Shown in pieces: positions 23,374 to 32,819 of a DNA stretch of 32,819 nt. The first letter of the stretch is position 1. Every line of letters begins with the position of its first letter. Made by a program: the position numbers and the translations under genes. The notes beneath the pieces are model-generated. The model searched no databases. It worked only from the letters and a program-made list of their open reading frames with translations, and was not told the DNA's origin. This DNA is from an uncultured Myxococcales bacterium (GTDB lineage Bacteria; Myxococcota_A; Bradymonadia; UBA7976; UBA1532), in assembly GCA_903847385.1 (NCBI GenBank), contig CAINDO010000576.1, positions 1-32,819 on the forward strand. Direction: 5' to 3'.

Positions 23374-26300
23374 ATGCGATCCCCCGCCCGCCCCCGCCCG
23401 ATCGTCTGCGCCCTGGCCGCGGCCCTGGCGGCGTGCGGTGGTTCGAATGGCGACGCCACGACCGACGCGGGCCTCGCGGCGGACACGGCGCGCCCGGGCC
23501 CGGATGCCACGCCGACTCAGCCGCCGCCCGGGGATGCCGCCCCGACGCCGCCCGATGCCGCAGGGCCGACGCCCGACATGCACCCGGCCGACGCCGCGCC
23601 CTCCGATGCGACCCCGCCCGATGCCGCCGCCCCGCCCCCGGACGCTGCGCCCCCGGACGCTGGCGAGCCGCACTGCGGCGACGGCCTGGACGCGCTCGTG
23701 CCCGGTCCAGGTCTCGCGCTGACCCCCGCCGGCCCGCGCCTGACGTGCCCGGGGTTCGAGCTCCAGCTTACGGCGACCCCGGACGCCGTGGCTTACGAAC
23801 GCCTGGACGCAGGCCGCGCGCCCCGCTTGAAGACACCGGCGCTGGTCGCGCCAAAACAGGACGATCCGCAGCGGTGGCGCGCCTCGGAGACACATCTGAT
23901 GGCCTGCATGACCGGCGGCGTCGTGACGATCGCTCGCGCCGACTGCGCCCTGGAGCTGCGCGCCCTGGACGGCGCGCTCCTGTACTCGACGCGCCCGGCG
24001 ACCGACACGGCGCGCGTGGCCGCCGGCGCGGGCCCGGACGCCGGGGGCGACGTCGTCGTGCGACATGCCGAAGCCGCGGTCCCCAACGACGCCGCCGTGT
24101 ACGGCTGCGGCGAACACACCGGCCCGCTCGACCGCGCGGGCACACGCTTCACGCACTGGAACGCGGACGCCTACGACGTCGCGCACGGCGGCTGGGCGCC
24201 GAACGCGGACCCGCTCTACGCCTCGATCCCCTTCTGCACGCTGGTCACCGCCAACGCGTCGCTCGGTGTGTTCGTGGACGAACCGCGCCGCACGACGTTC
24301 GATCTGGGCGCGACACGGGCGGGCCTCTGGGCCGTCGACACGCACGGCACGCCGACGACGTGGCTGATGCCCGGCGCCACGCCCGCCGAGGTCGGGGCCA
24401 AGTACCGCGGCCTGACCGGCGCCGCCGCGCTGCCCCCCCGCTGGGCCTTCGGGTTCCAGCAGTCGCGCTGGGGTTACGACACCGCGGACGCCGTGCGCGC
24501 CGTGGCCGCCGAATTCCGCGCGCGCGACCTGCCCGGCGAGGTCCTGTGGCTGGACATTCAACACATGGACGGCTTTCGGACCTTCACCTTCGACCCCCTG
24601 CGGTTCCCCGACCCCGCCGGCCTCGTGCGCGACCTGGCGGCGCTGGGCTTTCGTACGATCGCCATCGCCGATCCGGGGATCAAGGCCGACCCTGCGTGGC
24701 CGGTCTACACCGAGGCCCGCGACGCGCGTCTGTTCCTGCAACACAGTGATGGCACCGACTTCGTGGGGGACGTGTGGGCCGGCGCGTCGTCGTTCCCGGA
24801 CTTCACGCTGGATGCGGCCCGCGACTTCTGGGCCGCGCACGTGGCGGCGCTCGCGGGCCTGGGCCTCGCCGGCATCTGGCTGGACGTGAACGAGCCGACG
24901 ACCTTCCCCGAGGGCGGCGCCGGGCTCACGGTGCCCAACACGGTCCCCGTGCGGGGCGTCGAATTCGGCGAAGACTTCCCGGGCGCGACCATGGCGGACG
25001 CGCACAATCTCTACGCGCTGTTCGAGGCCGAGGCGACCTACGCCGGCCTGCGCACTGCGGCGCCCGGCGTGCGGCCCCCTCGTCGTGAGCCGCGCGGGCT
25101 ACGCGGGCCTCCAGCGCGTCGCCGGGCTGTGGACGGGCGACACACCGAGCACCTGGCCCGCGCTGCGACAGACGCTGCCGATGCTGCTGAACCTGGGCGC
25201 CTCGGGCGTGCCTTACGTGGGCAGCGACGTGGGCGGGTACTCGGGCAACGCCACGCCGGAGCTCTACGCGCGCTGGCTGCAGGTCGGTGTGTTGTCGCCG
25301 TTCTTCCGGGCGCACGTGACCAACGGCGTGCCCGGGCAGGAGCCCTGGCAGTTCGGCATCGAGGTCACGGACATCGCGCGGTTCTGGCTCGAGGAGCGCA
25401 CACGGCTCGTGCCGCACTTCGAGGCGCTGGCGCTGGAGGCGAGCCTGACCGGCGCGCCGCCGCTGCGTCCGCTGGCCTGGGGCTTCCCGGCGGAGGCCGC
25501 GCTCCGGGGTGTGGAAGACACGGCGCTGCTCGGCGAGACGCTGCTCGTGGCGCCGGTGCTGACCGAGGGCGAGACCACGCAGCGCGTGACGCTGCCCCCC
25601 GGGCGCTGGGTCGAGTACTTCTCGGGCGCGGTGTACGCCGGCGGCGGCGTGCTCGAACAGAGCGTGCGGCTGGCCGCGCTGCCGATGTATCTCGGTGAGG
25701 GCGCGCTGCTGCTGCGCGCGGCGACCACCGCCACCCACAGCGACGCCCTGCCCGCGGCGCTGCGGGTGGACGTCGTGCCCGGGCGGCGAACGACGACGCT
25801 CCGGTTCACGGCGGCGGGCCTCGTCGACGCGGCCGACACGGAACACACGTTCGGCCTCGAGCAGCGCTTCGATGGCACCACACTCCAGGTCGCCCTCTCC
25901 GCCGGCGCGCGCGTCGTGCCCCCGCCCGTGGCGATCGCGGTGCGCCTGGTGGACGCCGCCCCCGCCGCGCCGGCCGACCTTCGCTGGAACGGCGCGGCGC
26001 TGCCCGCGGAGGCCGTGCGCACGGACCTGAACGACCGGACGCTGCACGTCACCCTGCCCCCCGGCGAGGTCGGCACACTCGAGGTCGACCTCGTCGACCC
26101 GCTCGCCCCGGCGCCCGCGCCCGACGACCTCGTGGACATCGGGGTCGTGGTCGAAGTCCCCGAAGGCACCCCCGGGGATCAGCCCATCCACATCGCCGGG
26201 ACCTTCAATGACTGGGTGCAGACGCCGCTCGCCTGGCTGGAGCCCGGGCGCCGGGCCGGGGGCCGCGTCCGCGTGCCGCGCGGGCAGTGGTACGAGTACA

Positions 26301-26434
26301 AGTTCACGCGCGGTGATTGGGACACCGTGGAGAAGTGGCCCGACTGCGCCGAGGCGAGCAATCGCTATGCGTTCGGGGCGGCCACCCAGGCCCGCGCCGA
26401 CCGCATCTGGACGTGGCGGGACGCCTGCCCCTGA
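23374..26434 (+). pseudogene. GH31 glycoside hydrolase lipoprotein with C-terminal starch-binding-like domain, frameshifted
   Basis: A signal peptide with lipobox LAAC (Cys21) and an Asp/Ala/Pro linker (to about residue 95) precede a GH31 catalytic domain of the alpha-glucosidase/alpha-xylosidase type. The domain shows YGCGEHTGPLDR, PRWAFGFQQSRWGY, VLWLDIQHMDG, and GIWLDVNEPTTF with nucleophile Asp504. The frame then breaks at a five-C run (25075-25079); one C fewer restores RPLVVSRAGYAGLQR and the acid/base WTGDTPSTW (Asp codon 25139-25141). The restored frame runs on through SDVGGYSGN and a beta-sandwich to a CBM20/CBM48-like C-terminus (IHIAGTFNDWVQTPLAW...YEYKFTRGDWDTVEKW) ending at 26434. 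As written, the product loses half its active site. Everything else looks conserved, so a sequencing error or very recent mutation is likely. Confidence 0.85.
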
Positions 26435-26524
26435 CATCCGGGTCCGGCACGCTCGGGTTTCTCCCAATGCCGACCGCGTCAAGACCGGACGGCAAAGGCA
26501 CCTCACATCCCTCACTCTGGGGCC

Positions 26525-28406
<1,882 letters not shown>

Positions 28407-28435
<29 letters not shown>

Positions 28436-29288
28436 AGCGGCGCGGCGCCCCGGCGCCGTTCAGGCCGCCGGCCAGCAGGCGCATCAGCCCGTCCGGGTTG
28501 TCCACGTGCAGCCAGTGGCCGGCGTCCTCGAGCACGTGCAGGCGGACGTCCCCGCCCGCCTGCGCGTCGGCGAAGCGGGCCAGGTCCGCGCTGCGCCAGC
28601 GGTCGCTGCGGGCCGCGCGGACGACGTGGACGCTCAGGGACTCGGGCAGCGCGTTCAGGAACGGCCAGAAGTCCGTCTCGAAGTAGCTCGCGAGCATCGC
28701 GTCCACGGCGTCGAGCGAGAATCGCCAGGTGAAGCCGCCACCCTCGAGCGGCCGCAGATTCGTCGTCATCCACCCGGCGAAGGACTCACCGAAGCCGCCG
28801 GCCCGCAGCGTCTCCTGGAGCGCGGCGCGGCTGGCGATGGGCAGCGAGACGCCCCGCAGCGCGCCGACGACGTCCACGACCTCGTGCGTGTCGCCATCGA
28901 TGTCCCGGGCGTTCGCCGCGCCGGGCACGGCGTCCAGCACCCAACACTGCCGCAGGCCCGCGCCGTGGTCCCGGGCGTAGGCGAGCGCGACCTTGCCCCC
29001 GAAGGAGTGGCCGATGACGGCCTCGGGGGTCACGTCCAGGTGCGCGGCGAGGGCACGGAGATCCTCCGCGCAGGCGGCGAGCGTGTGCGGCGGGGGCGCC
29101 CCGTGGCTGTCGCCGTGGTTGCGCAGGTCCACGAGCACCAGCCGCCAGTCGGGCACCTGCGCGACGAAGCGGCGCGCGAAGCTGAGCCAGTTGCGGGCGG
29201 AGCCCAGGATCCCGTGCAGGATGAACGCCGTACGGCGCGGCTGCGCCTCGGGCGCGGTGACGACGAGGTGGGCGAGCGGCGCGGTCAT
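28407..29288 (-). CDS. Alpha/beta hydrolase (YbfF/ABHD11-like esterase)
   Basis: The 293-residue protein shows the small-esterase pattern of the YbfF/ABHD11 group: AFILHGILGSARNW (oxyanion loop), LVLVDLRNHGDSHGAPPPHTL, the nucleophile elbow GHSFGGKVAL (Ser95) and the catalytic His in LEDAGHWLHVDNPD. A cap domain lies between about residues 120 and 215. No signal peptide is present. It is the last gene of the four-gene - strand operon; its ATG overlaps the preceding stop as ATGA, indicating translational coupling with the QueG/CblC-like protein. The substrate is unknown. The extreme C-terminus (GAGAPRRFTPGTPPVA) overlaps the 3' end of the kinase gene by 29 nt. Confidence 0.9.
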
Positions 29289-29977
29289 GGCATCTCCGGG
29301 GGCGCGGCCGCCGGAGTGCGGGCGAGGCGGCGCAGGATCTGTCGGTCGTGGGTGTAGTGATACTCGAGCTGGTCGGCGTCGTATCGGTGCTCTGCGCCGG
29401 TGGGGCAGGCCGCGCGGGCGCGTGCCCAACCCCGCCAGATGTCACCGTGCCTGAACTCGGCCTCGCTGCCCGGCACGCTCAGCGCCCGGTAGGCGGGCCC
29501 ACAGCCGGTTTCGCAGTGTTCGCAGGGTGCGCACGCGTTCGCGGTCGGCTCGCCGGGCGCGAATGACGCTGTCATCGCCGGAAAAACGAAGAGCGCGCGC
29601 AGAGACACCCACGGCCCGAAGACAGGGTGGACCCCCAGGCCGCCGGCGCCCTTCCACAACAGACCCGCGCGCACCGCCAGCCCGACGAAGTCCGGGGCGC
29701 CGCGCTCGTAGGGGAACACGATGCGGTCCGGCGGGGGGAAATCGCCGCCCAGGAGTGTGCAGGCCCGGGCGAGCGCCGTCGACGCGAAGGTGTCGAACGG
29801 GTCCGCGAGCTCGGCGCGTCGCGGCTCGGCGCGGAGCCAGGAGACGAAGGGCGCCCACACCGCGCGCGAGTTGCCGACGAGACACGCGGGCCGGCCCTCG
29901 AACGCGACGGGCGCCCGCAGGTCGAGCCCGGCCGCGTCCAGGGCGGCGATCGCCGCGGGGGAGAACAGGTTCGGCAC
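29285..29977 (-). CDS. QueG/CblC (MMACHC)-like putative cobalamin-binding protein with 4Fe-4S motif
   Basis: The 230-residue protein shares the layout of the B12-binding family that includes MMACHC (CblC), epoxyqueuosine reductase QueG and reductive dehalogenases. It shows CLVGNSRAVWAPFVSWLR, DPFDTFASTAL, a central GLLWKGAGGLGVHPVFGPWVSLRALFVFP, and then CAPCEHCETGC, which fits CxxCxxCxxxC, a single 4Fe-4S motif as in the ferredoxin part of QueG. MMACHC itself has no such cluster, and QueG is longer and normally has two. This may be a distinct small member of the superfamily. The GTG start at 29977 lies 5 nt after the threonine-dehydratase-like stop. The assignment rests on remembered motif similarity, so the exact reaction is open. 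Confidence 0.55.
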   Translation of the reverse strand: MPNLFSPAAIAALDAAGLDLRAPVAFEGRPACLVGNSRAVWAPFVSWLRAEPRRAELADPFDTFASTALARACTLLGGDFPPPDRIVFPYERGAPDFVGLAVRAGLLWKGAGGLGVHPVFGPWVSLRALFVFPAMTASFAPGEPTANACAPCEHCETGCGPAYRALSVPGSEAEFRHGDIWRGWARARAACPTGAEHRYDADQLEYHYTHDRQILRRLARTPAAAPPEMP

Positions 29978-29982
29978 TGCGC

Positions 29983-30918
29983 TCAACCGAGCGTCTGCGG
30001 ATCGGTGTTGGACCCGCACAGGATGATGCCGATGGGGCCGGGATCGCGGTCGAACAGACCCCGGGACAGCGCCGCCACGCCCGCCGCCGCGCCGGCCTCC
30101 ACGGGCACGCGCAGGTGGGTCCACAGCCAGCGGCGCGCCTCGAGGATGGCGCCGTCGTCCACCAGCTCGATGCGATCCAGGCGCTCGCGACACAGAGCGA
30201 AGGGCAGCTCGCCCACGCGCCCGGCGCCGAGGGAATCTGCCGCGACGGACTCGATGTGTTCCAGCGAGATGGGTGAACCGGCCCGCAGCGCCGCGTGCAT
30301 CGTCGGCGCCCCGTAGGGCTCCACGCCGACCACGCGACGACCCTGCGCCGCGACCACGGCGCCGCCCACCAGGCCGCCGCCGCCCACCGCCACCACGATG
30401 GTCTGCACGTCCGGCGCGTCCTCCAGCAGCTCGGTCACCACGGTGCCCTGACCGGCGATGACCGCGGCGTCGTCGTAGGCGTGCACATAGGGCAGCTCGT
30501 GGGCCCGGGCGTAGCTGCGCGCGGCGATCTCGGCGTCCGGGTAGCGACCGGGGATGCGCTCGACGCTGGCGTTGGCGGCCGAGAGCGCCTCGAGCTTGGT
30601 GTGGGGTGTGTTCTCCGGCACGCACACGTGGGCCTTCAACTGCAGGAACCACGCGGCCCAGGCCACCCCGAGTCCGTGATTGCCGCCGCTCGCCGTGACC
30701 ACGCCGCCGCGGGCCGCGTCGCCGAGCAGCATGAGTTTGTTCAGCGCGCCGCGCAGCTTGAACGAGCCCGAGCGCTGCAGGCCCTCGAGCTTGAAGACGA
30801 CGTCGCGCGCGCCGGGGCCCTGCACGCGGATGATCGGCGTGCGGCGGATCCAGGGGGCGAGCCGCGCGGCGGCGGCCTCGACGTCGGCCAGGACCGGCAT
30901 CTCGTTCGGTTCGGTCAT
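29983..30918 (-). CDS. Threonine dehydratase/serine racemase-like PLP enzyme
   Basis: The 311-residue protein is a fold-type II PLP enzyme. It has the Schiff-base lysine Lys54 in SGSFKLRGA, the substrate loop TASGGNHG, the phosphate-binding VGGGGLVGG and a C-terminal GIILCGSNTDP. It lacks the ACT-type regulatory domain of biosynthetic IlvA, so it fits catabolic threonine ammonia-lyase, serine racemase or a related beta-eliminating enzyme; sequence alone does not decide. ATG 30918 is taken as start. A GTG at 30939 in the same frame overlaps the upstream stop (GTGA) and would add seven residues; this coupling makes it a serious alternative. Second gene of the four-gene operon. Confidence 0.87.
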   Translation of the reverse strand: MTEPNEMPVLADVEAAAARLAPWIRRTPIIRVQGPGARDVVFKLEGLQRSGSFKLRGALNKLMLLGDAARGGVVTASGGNHGLGVAWAAWFLQLKAHVCVPENTPHTKLEALSAANASVERIPGRYPDAEIAARSYARAHELPYVHAYDDAAVIAGQGTVVTELLEDAPDVQTIVVAVGGGGLVGGAVVAAQGRRVVGVEPYGAPTMHAALRAGSPISLEHIESVAADSLGAGRVGELPFALCRERLDRIELVDDGAILEARRWLWTHLRVPVEAGAAAGVAALSRGLFDRDPGPIGIILCGSNTDPQTLG

Positions 30919-30935
30919 CTCGGGTTCTCTCTCGG

Positions 30936-32819
30936 TCACTGCGCCTGGACGACCACGCGCGGGTTCAGGTTCGCGTCGGCGATGCCCTGCGCGAGCGCGG
31001 CATCGTCCGTGATGGTGAAGCGCCACGTGGTCGGCTGGTGGGGCGGCTGCGTCTCGTCCAGCATCCAGACCTCGTCGTTGCGGCCCTCGCCCGCCGGGAA
31101 TCCGAAGGCCAGGTGGACGCGGCTCAGGTCCTTGATGACATGAAAGCCGGTGCCCAGATCGACCCAGCCATCGCCGATCGGCAGCCAGACCGCGTCGTCG
31201 CGGGCGTCGTCGGGGAAGCGGAAGTCGGCCTCGGTGTAGGTCTCGAGCGTGTCCGTGAAGGCCGGTCGCATGCGAATCGCCCCGGTTGCGCGGGGAAAGA
31301 CCAGCTTCAGCGGAATCGCCGCGGTGTCACAGACGTGCTCGGCGTTGCCCCGCGCGAGGCAGGCATCCCGGGCCTCGACGAACTCCGGCGCGGGCGCCCA
31401 GGTCACGGTGAGGAACCAGCGGTGCGTGTCGCCGGGCACCTGTGTCCAGGCGAGCGTGTAGGGGCGCGGCTCGGCCTCGACGCGGACCTCGAAGGGCGCG
31501 TCCACGGGCTGCTCCGCGGCGACCGGCGGCGGCAGCCAGGGGCCCACGGCGCCCGAGGCGAGATCGACCTCGACCGCCGCCCATCCCTCGCGACGCGCGA
31601 CGGCGCCGAGGGCCAGCTCGGCGGCCACACGCGCGGCGTCGCAGTGTCTCAGACCGTACTGGACCTCGCCGCGCCAGGGGTTCAGGCCCCGCGCATCACT
31701 CACCTGACCGAGCAACAGATCCTGCCAGAGGGCATCGGGCACGGCGCCCGCGGCCCGCTGCAGCGCCCGAACGGCGCGCTCCGCCGAGACACAGGCCATC
31801 AACACGTCGTTGTCGCGCTCGTGCTGGCGGAAGCCGCCGCCGCCGCCCATCCAGCGCAGCGCGCCCCGGGTGCTCTTCGGCTGCCAGGTGCCATCGAGCA
31901 CGGGGGGCATCTCGGCGGGGGTGTAGCCCGACGCGCGCACGGCCTCGACATAGTCGGCCACGCGCCCCACGCGCACGCCGTTCTCCACGGCGCAGCGGAG
32001 TTCACGCTCGTACACGGCCACGGCCGCCGGCCGATGCACGAAGACGGAGCCGAAGTACGGGTCCAGGCCGCCCGTCGCCAGGAGCTCCCCGTCGTCGAAG
32101 TAGTTGAAGCTCTTCTCGGCCGTCGCGTCCGAAAGGCCGCGCGGCAGCACCACGTCCAGCCCGCGCGCCGTGAAGAGCGGCGCATCCGCCAGCTCGCCCT
32201 GGAAGAACCCCTGCAGGTTGCGGGGCATGACCATGATGGCCCCCGGGCGCGACTGCGCGAGCCAGGCGCCGAAGCCCGGCCCGAACTGCCCCTCCTGCGT
32301 GAAGACCACGGGCGAGAGCGGCAGGTCCGCGGCGGCGAAGCTGGCCTCGGTGCGCAGGCGACCCTCCTCGAGGCTGTCCCGCGTGAACGCCAGGAAGAAC
32401 TGGTCGCTCCAGTGGATCGAGGCCAGCTCCAGCTGCGCCGACGCCGTGAGCGCCTGCATCTTCTGCAGGATGCCCGGGTGGCGCGCGACGATGAGATCGA
32501 CCATGTACCCCTGCATCTCGAGCGTCAGGGCGAAGTCCGGGTTGCGCAGCAACAGATCCAGGAGCGGTTCGAAGCTCTCGACGATGATGTGATCCTCGAC
32601 CTCGGCCTCGCTGAAGTCGGTCAGCCGCGCGGAGCCCGGGTTGCGCAGCGCGGTCTCGGCGAACCCCTCGGTGCCGCCGGCGACGTACTGCACGTTGAAG
32701 TGGAACATGGAGAGCGACCAGCGGCCCGCGGCGGGCACCGGCGTGTCCGGGGGCGGCGGGCAGGTCGCCGGCATCGCGGGCACGTCCGGGGGAGGTGGCA
32801 GGGCGTCGGCCGCGGCGTC
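30936..32819 (-). CDS. Secreted glycosidase-like protein (GH57/GH38-like barrel), N-terminus outside window
   Basis: The frame stays open to the right edge, where it reads Asp/Ala/Pro-rich residues like the lipoprotein linkers elsewhere in the window, so the missing start probably carries a signal peptide. The visible ~627 residues begin with WSLSMFHFNVQY, followed by EPLLDLLLRNPDFALTLEMQGYMVDL, SIHWSDQFFLAF, VVFTQEGQFG (candidate catalytic Glu), DGTWQPKS and RWMGGGGGFRQHERDNDVLMA. The order and spacing resemble the (beta/alpha)7 barrels of GH57/GH38-type glycosidases. The C-terminal third is beta-rich (VHLAFGFPAGEGRNDEVWMLDE). I cannot assign a substrate, and the family call is tentative. 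First visible gene of the four-gene - strand operon. Confidence 0.6.
   Translation of the reverse strand, partial: DAAADALPPPPDVPAMPATCPPPPDTPVPAAGRWSLSMFHFNVQYVAGGTEGFAETALRNPGSARLTDFSEAEVEDHIIVESFEPLLDLLLRNPDFALTLEMQGYMVDLIVARHPGILQKMQALTASAQLELASIHWSDQFFLAFTRDSLEEGRLRTEASFAAADLPLSPVVFTQEGQFGPGFGAWLAQSRPGAIMVMPRNLQGFFQGELADAPLFTARGLDVVLPRGLSDATAEKSFNYFDDGELLATGGLDPYFGSVFVHRPAAVAVYERELRCAVENGVRVGRVADYVEAVRASGYTPAEMPPVLDGTWQPKSTRGALRWMGGGGGFRQHERDNDVLMACVSAERAVRALQRAAGAVPDALWQDLLLGQVSDARGLNPWRGEVQYGLRHCDAARVAAELALGAVARREGWAAVEVDLASGAVGPWLPPPVAAEQPVDAPFEVRVEAEPRPYTLAWTQVPGDTHRWFLTVTWAPAPEFVEARDACLARGNAEHVCDTAAIPLKLVFPRATGAIRMRPAFTDTLETYTEADFRFPDDARDDAVWLPIGDGWVDLGTGFHVIKDLSRVHLAFGFPAGEGRNDEVWMLDETQPPHQPTTWRFTITDDAALAQGIADANLNPRVVVQAQ

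Overview
High-GC bacterial DNA, most likely from the phylum Myxococcota (a deltaproteobacterial relative such as Polyangia or Bradymonadia). This placement is inferred. It rests on the very high GC, on lipoproteins whose lipobox Cys is followed by long Asp/Ala/Pro-rich 'PDA' linkers, on a DUF2330 protein, on RCC1-like repeat and pre-peptidase-like lipoproteins, on a CHAT protein, and on an FHA-GAF sensor kinase. The genes are mostly accessory and cell-envelope genes. I see no rRNA, tRNA, complete insertion sequence or CRISPR array.

Left part (1-3.7 kb, + strand): the C-terminal end of a CHAT protease-like protein; mmsA (methylmalonate-semialdehyde dehydrogenase); a small membrane protein; and a ferritin-like gene relic whose stop overlaps the start of an alpha/beta hydrolase. 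Next (3.7-9.8 kb, - strand) is a tripartite copper/silver-type RND efflux operon in the order outer-membrane channel, adaptor, pump. Its genes are joined by two 4-nt ATGA overlaps, and a 19-bp palindrome lies just upstream. The pump carries a Met/Gly-rich insertion of about 100 residues.

Middle (9.8-14.7 kb): an M50-like HEAGH membrane protein, and a truncated second copy 4.2 kb away in the same orientation. Between them lie a 61-bp palindromic element, an AAA_14/DUF4143-type ATPase, a frameshifted SRPBCC (AHSA1-like) relic and an RCC1-like lipoprotein. This segment looks recently rearranged.

Centre-right (14.7-19.5 kb, - strand): two more lipoproteins, one of 1027 residues with a 21-bp tandem repeat coding for its linker, followed by a 532-nt stretch with no intact gene that holds an antitoxin relic interrupted by an in-frame stop codon. 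Then (19.5-26.4 kb) come a TlpA-like thioredoxin, a pirin divergent from a TetR regulator across an operator-rich 76-bp gap, a DUF2330 protein, and a GH31 glycosidase lipoprotein whose frame is broken by one extra C between its two catalytic aspartates.

Right end (26.5-32.8 kb): an FHA-GAF-PAS histidine kinase on the + strand, converging on a tightly packed four-gene - strand operon. That operon encodes a glycosidase-like secreted protein (cut by the window edge), a threonine-dehydratase-like PLP enzyme, a QueG/CblC-like protein with a 4Fe-4S cysteine motif, and an alpha/beta hydrolase. The layout suggests envelope and secreted-protein functions, metal detoxification and small regulatory pairs, with several decaying genes (ferritin-like, SRPBCC, antitoxin, M50 copy 2, GH31).
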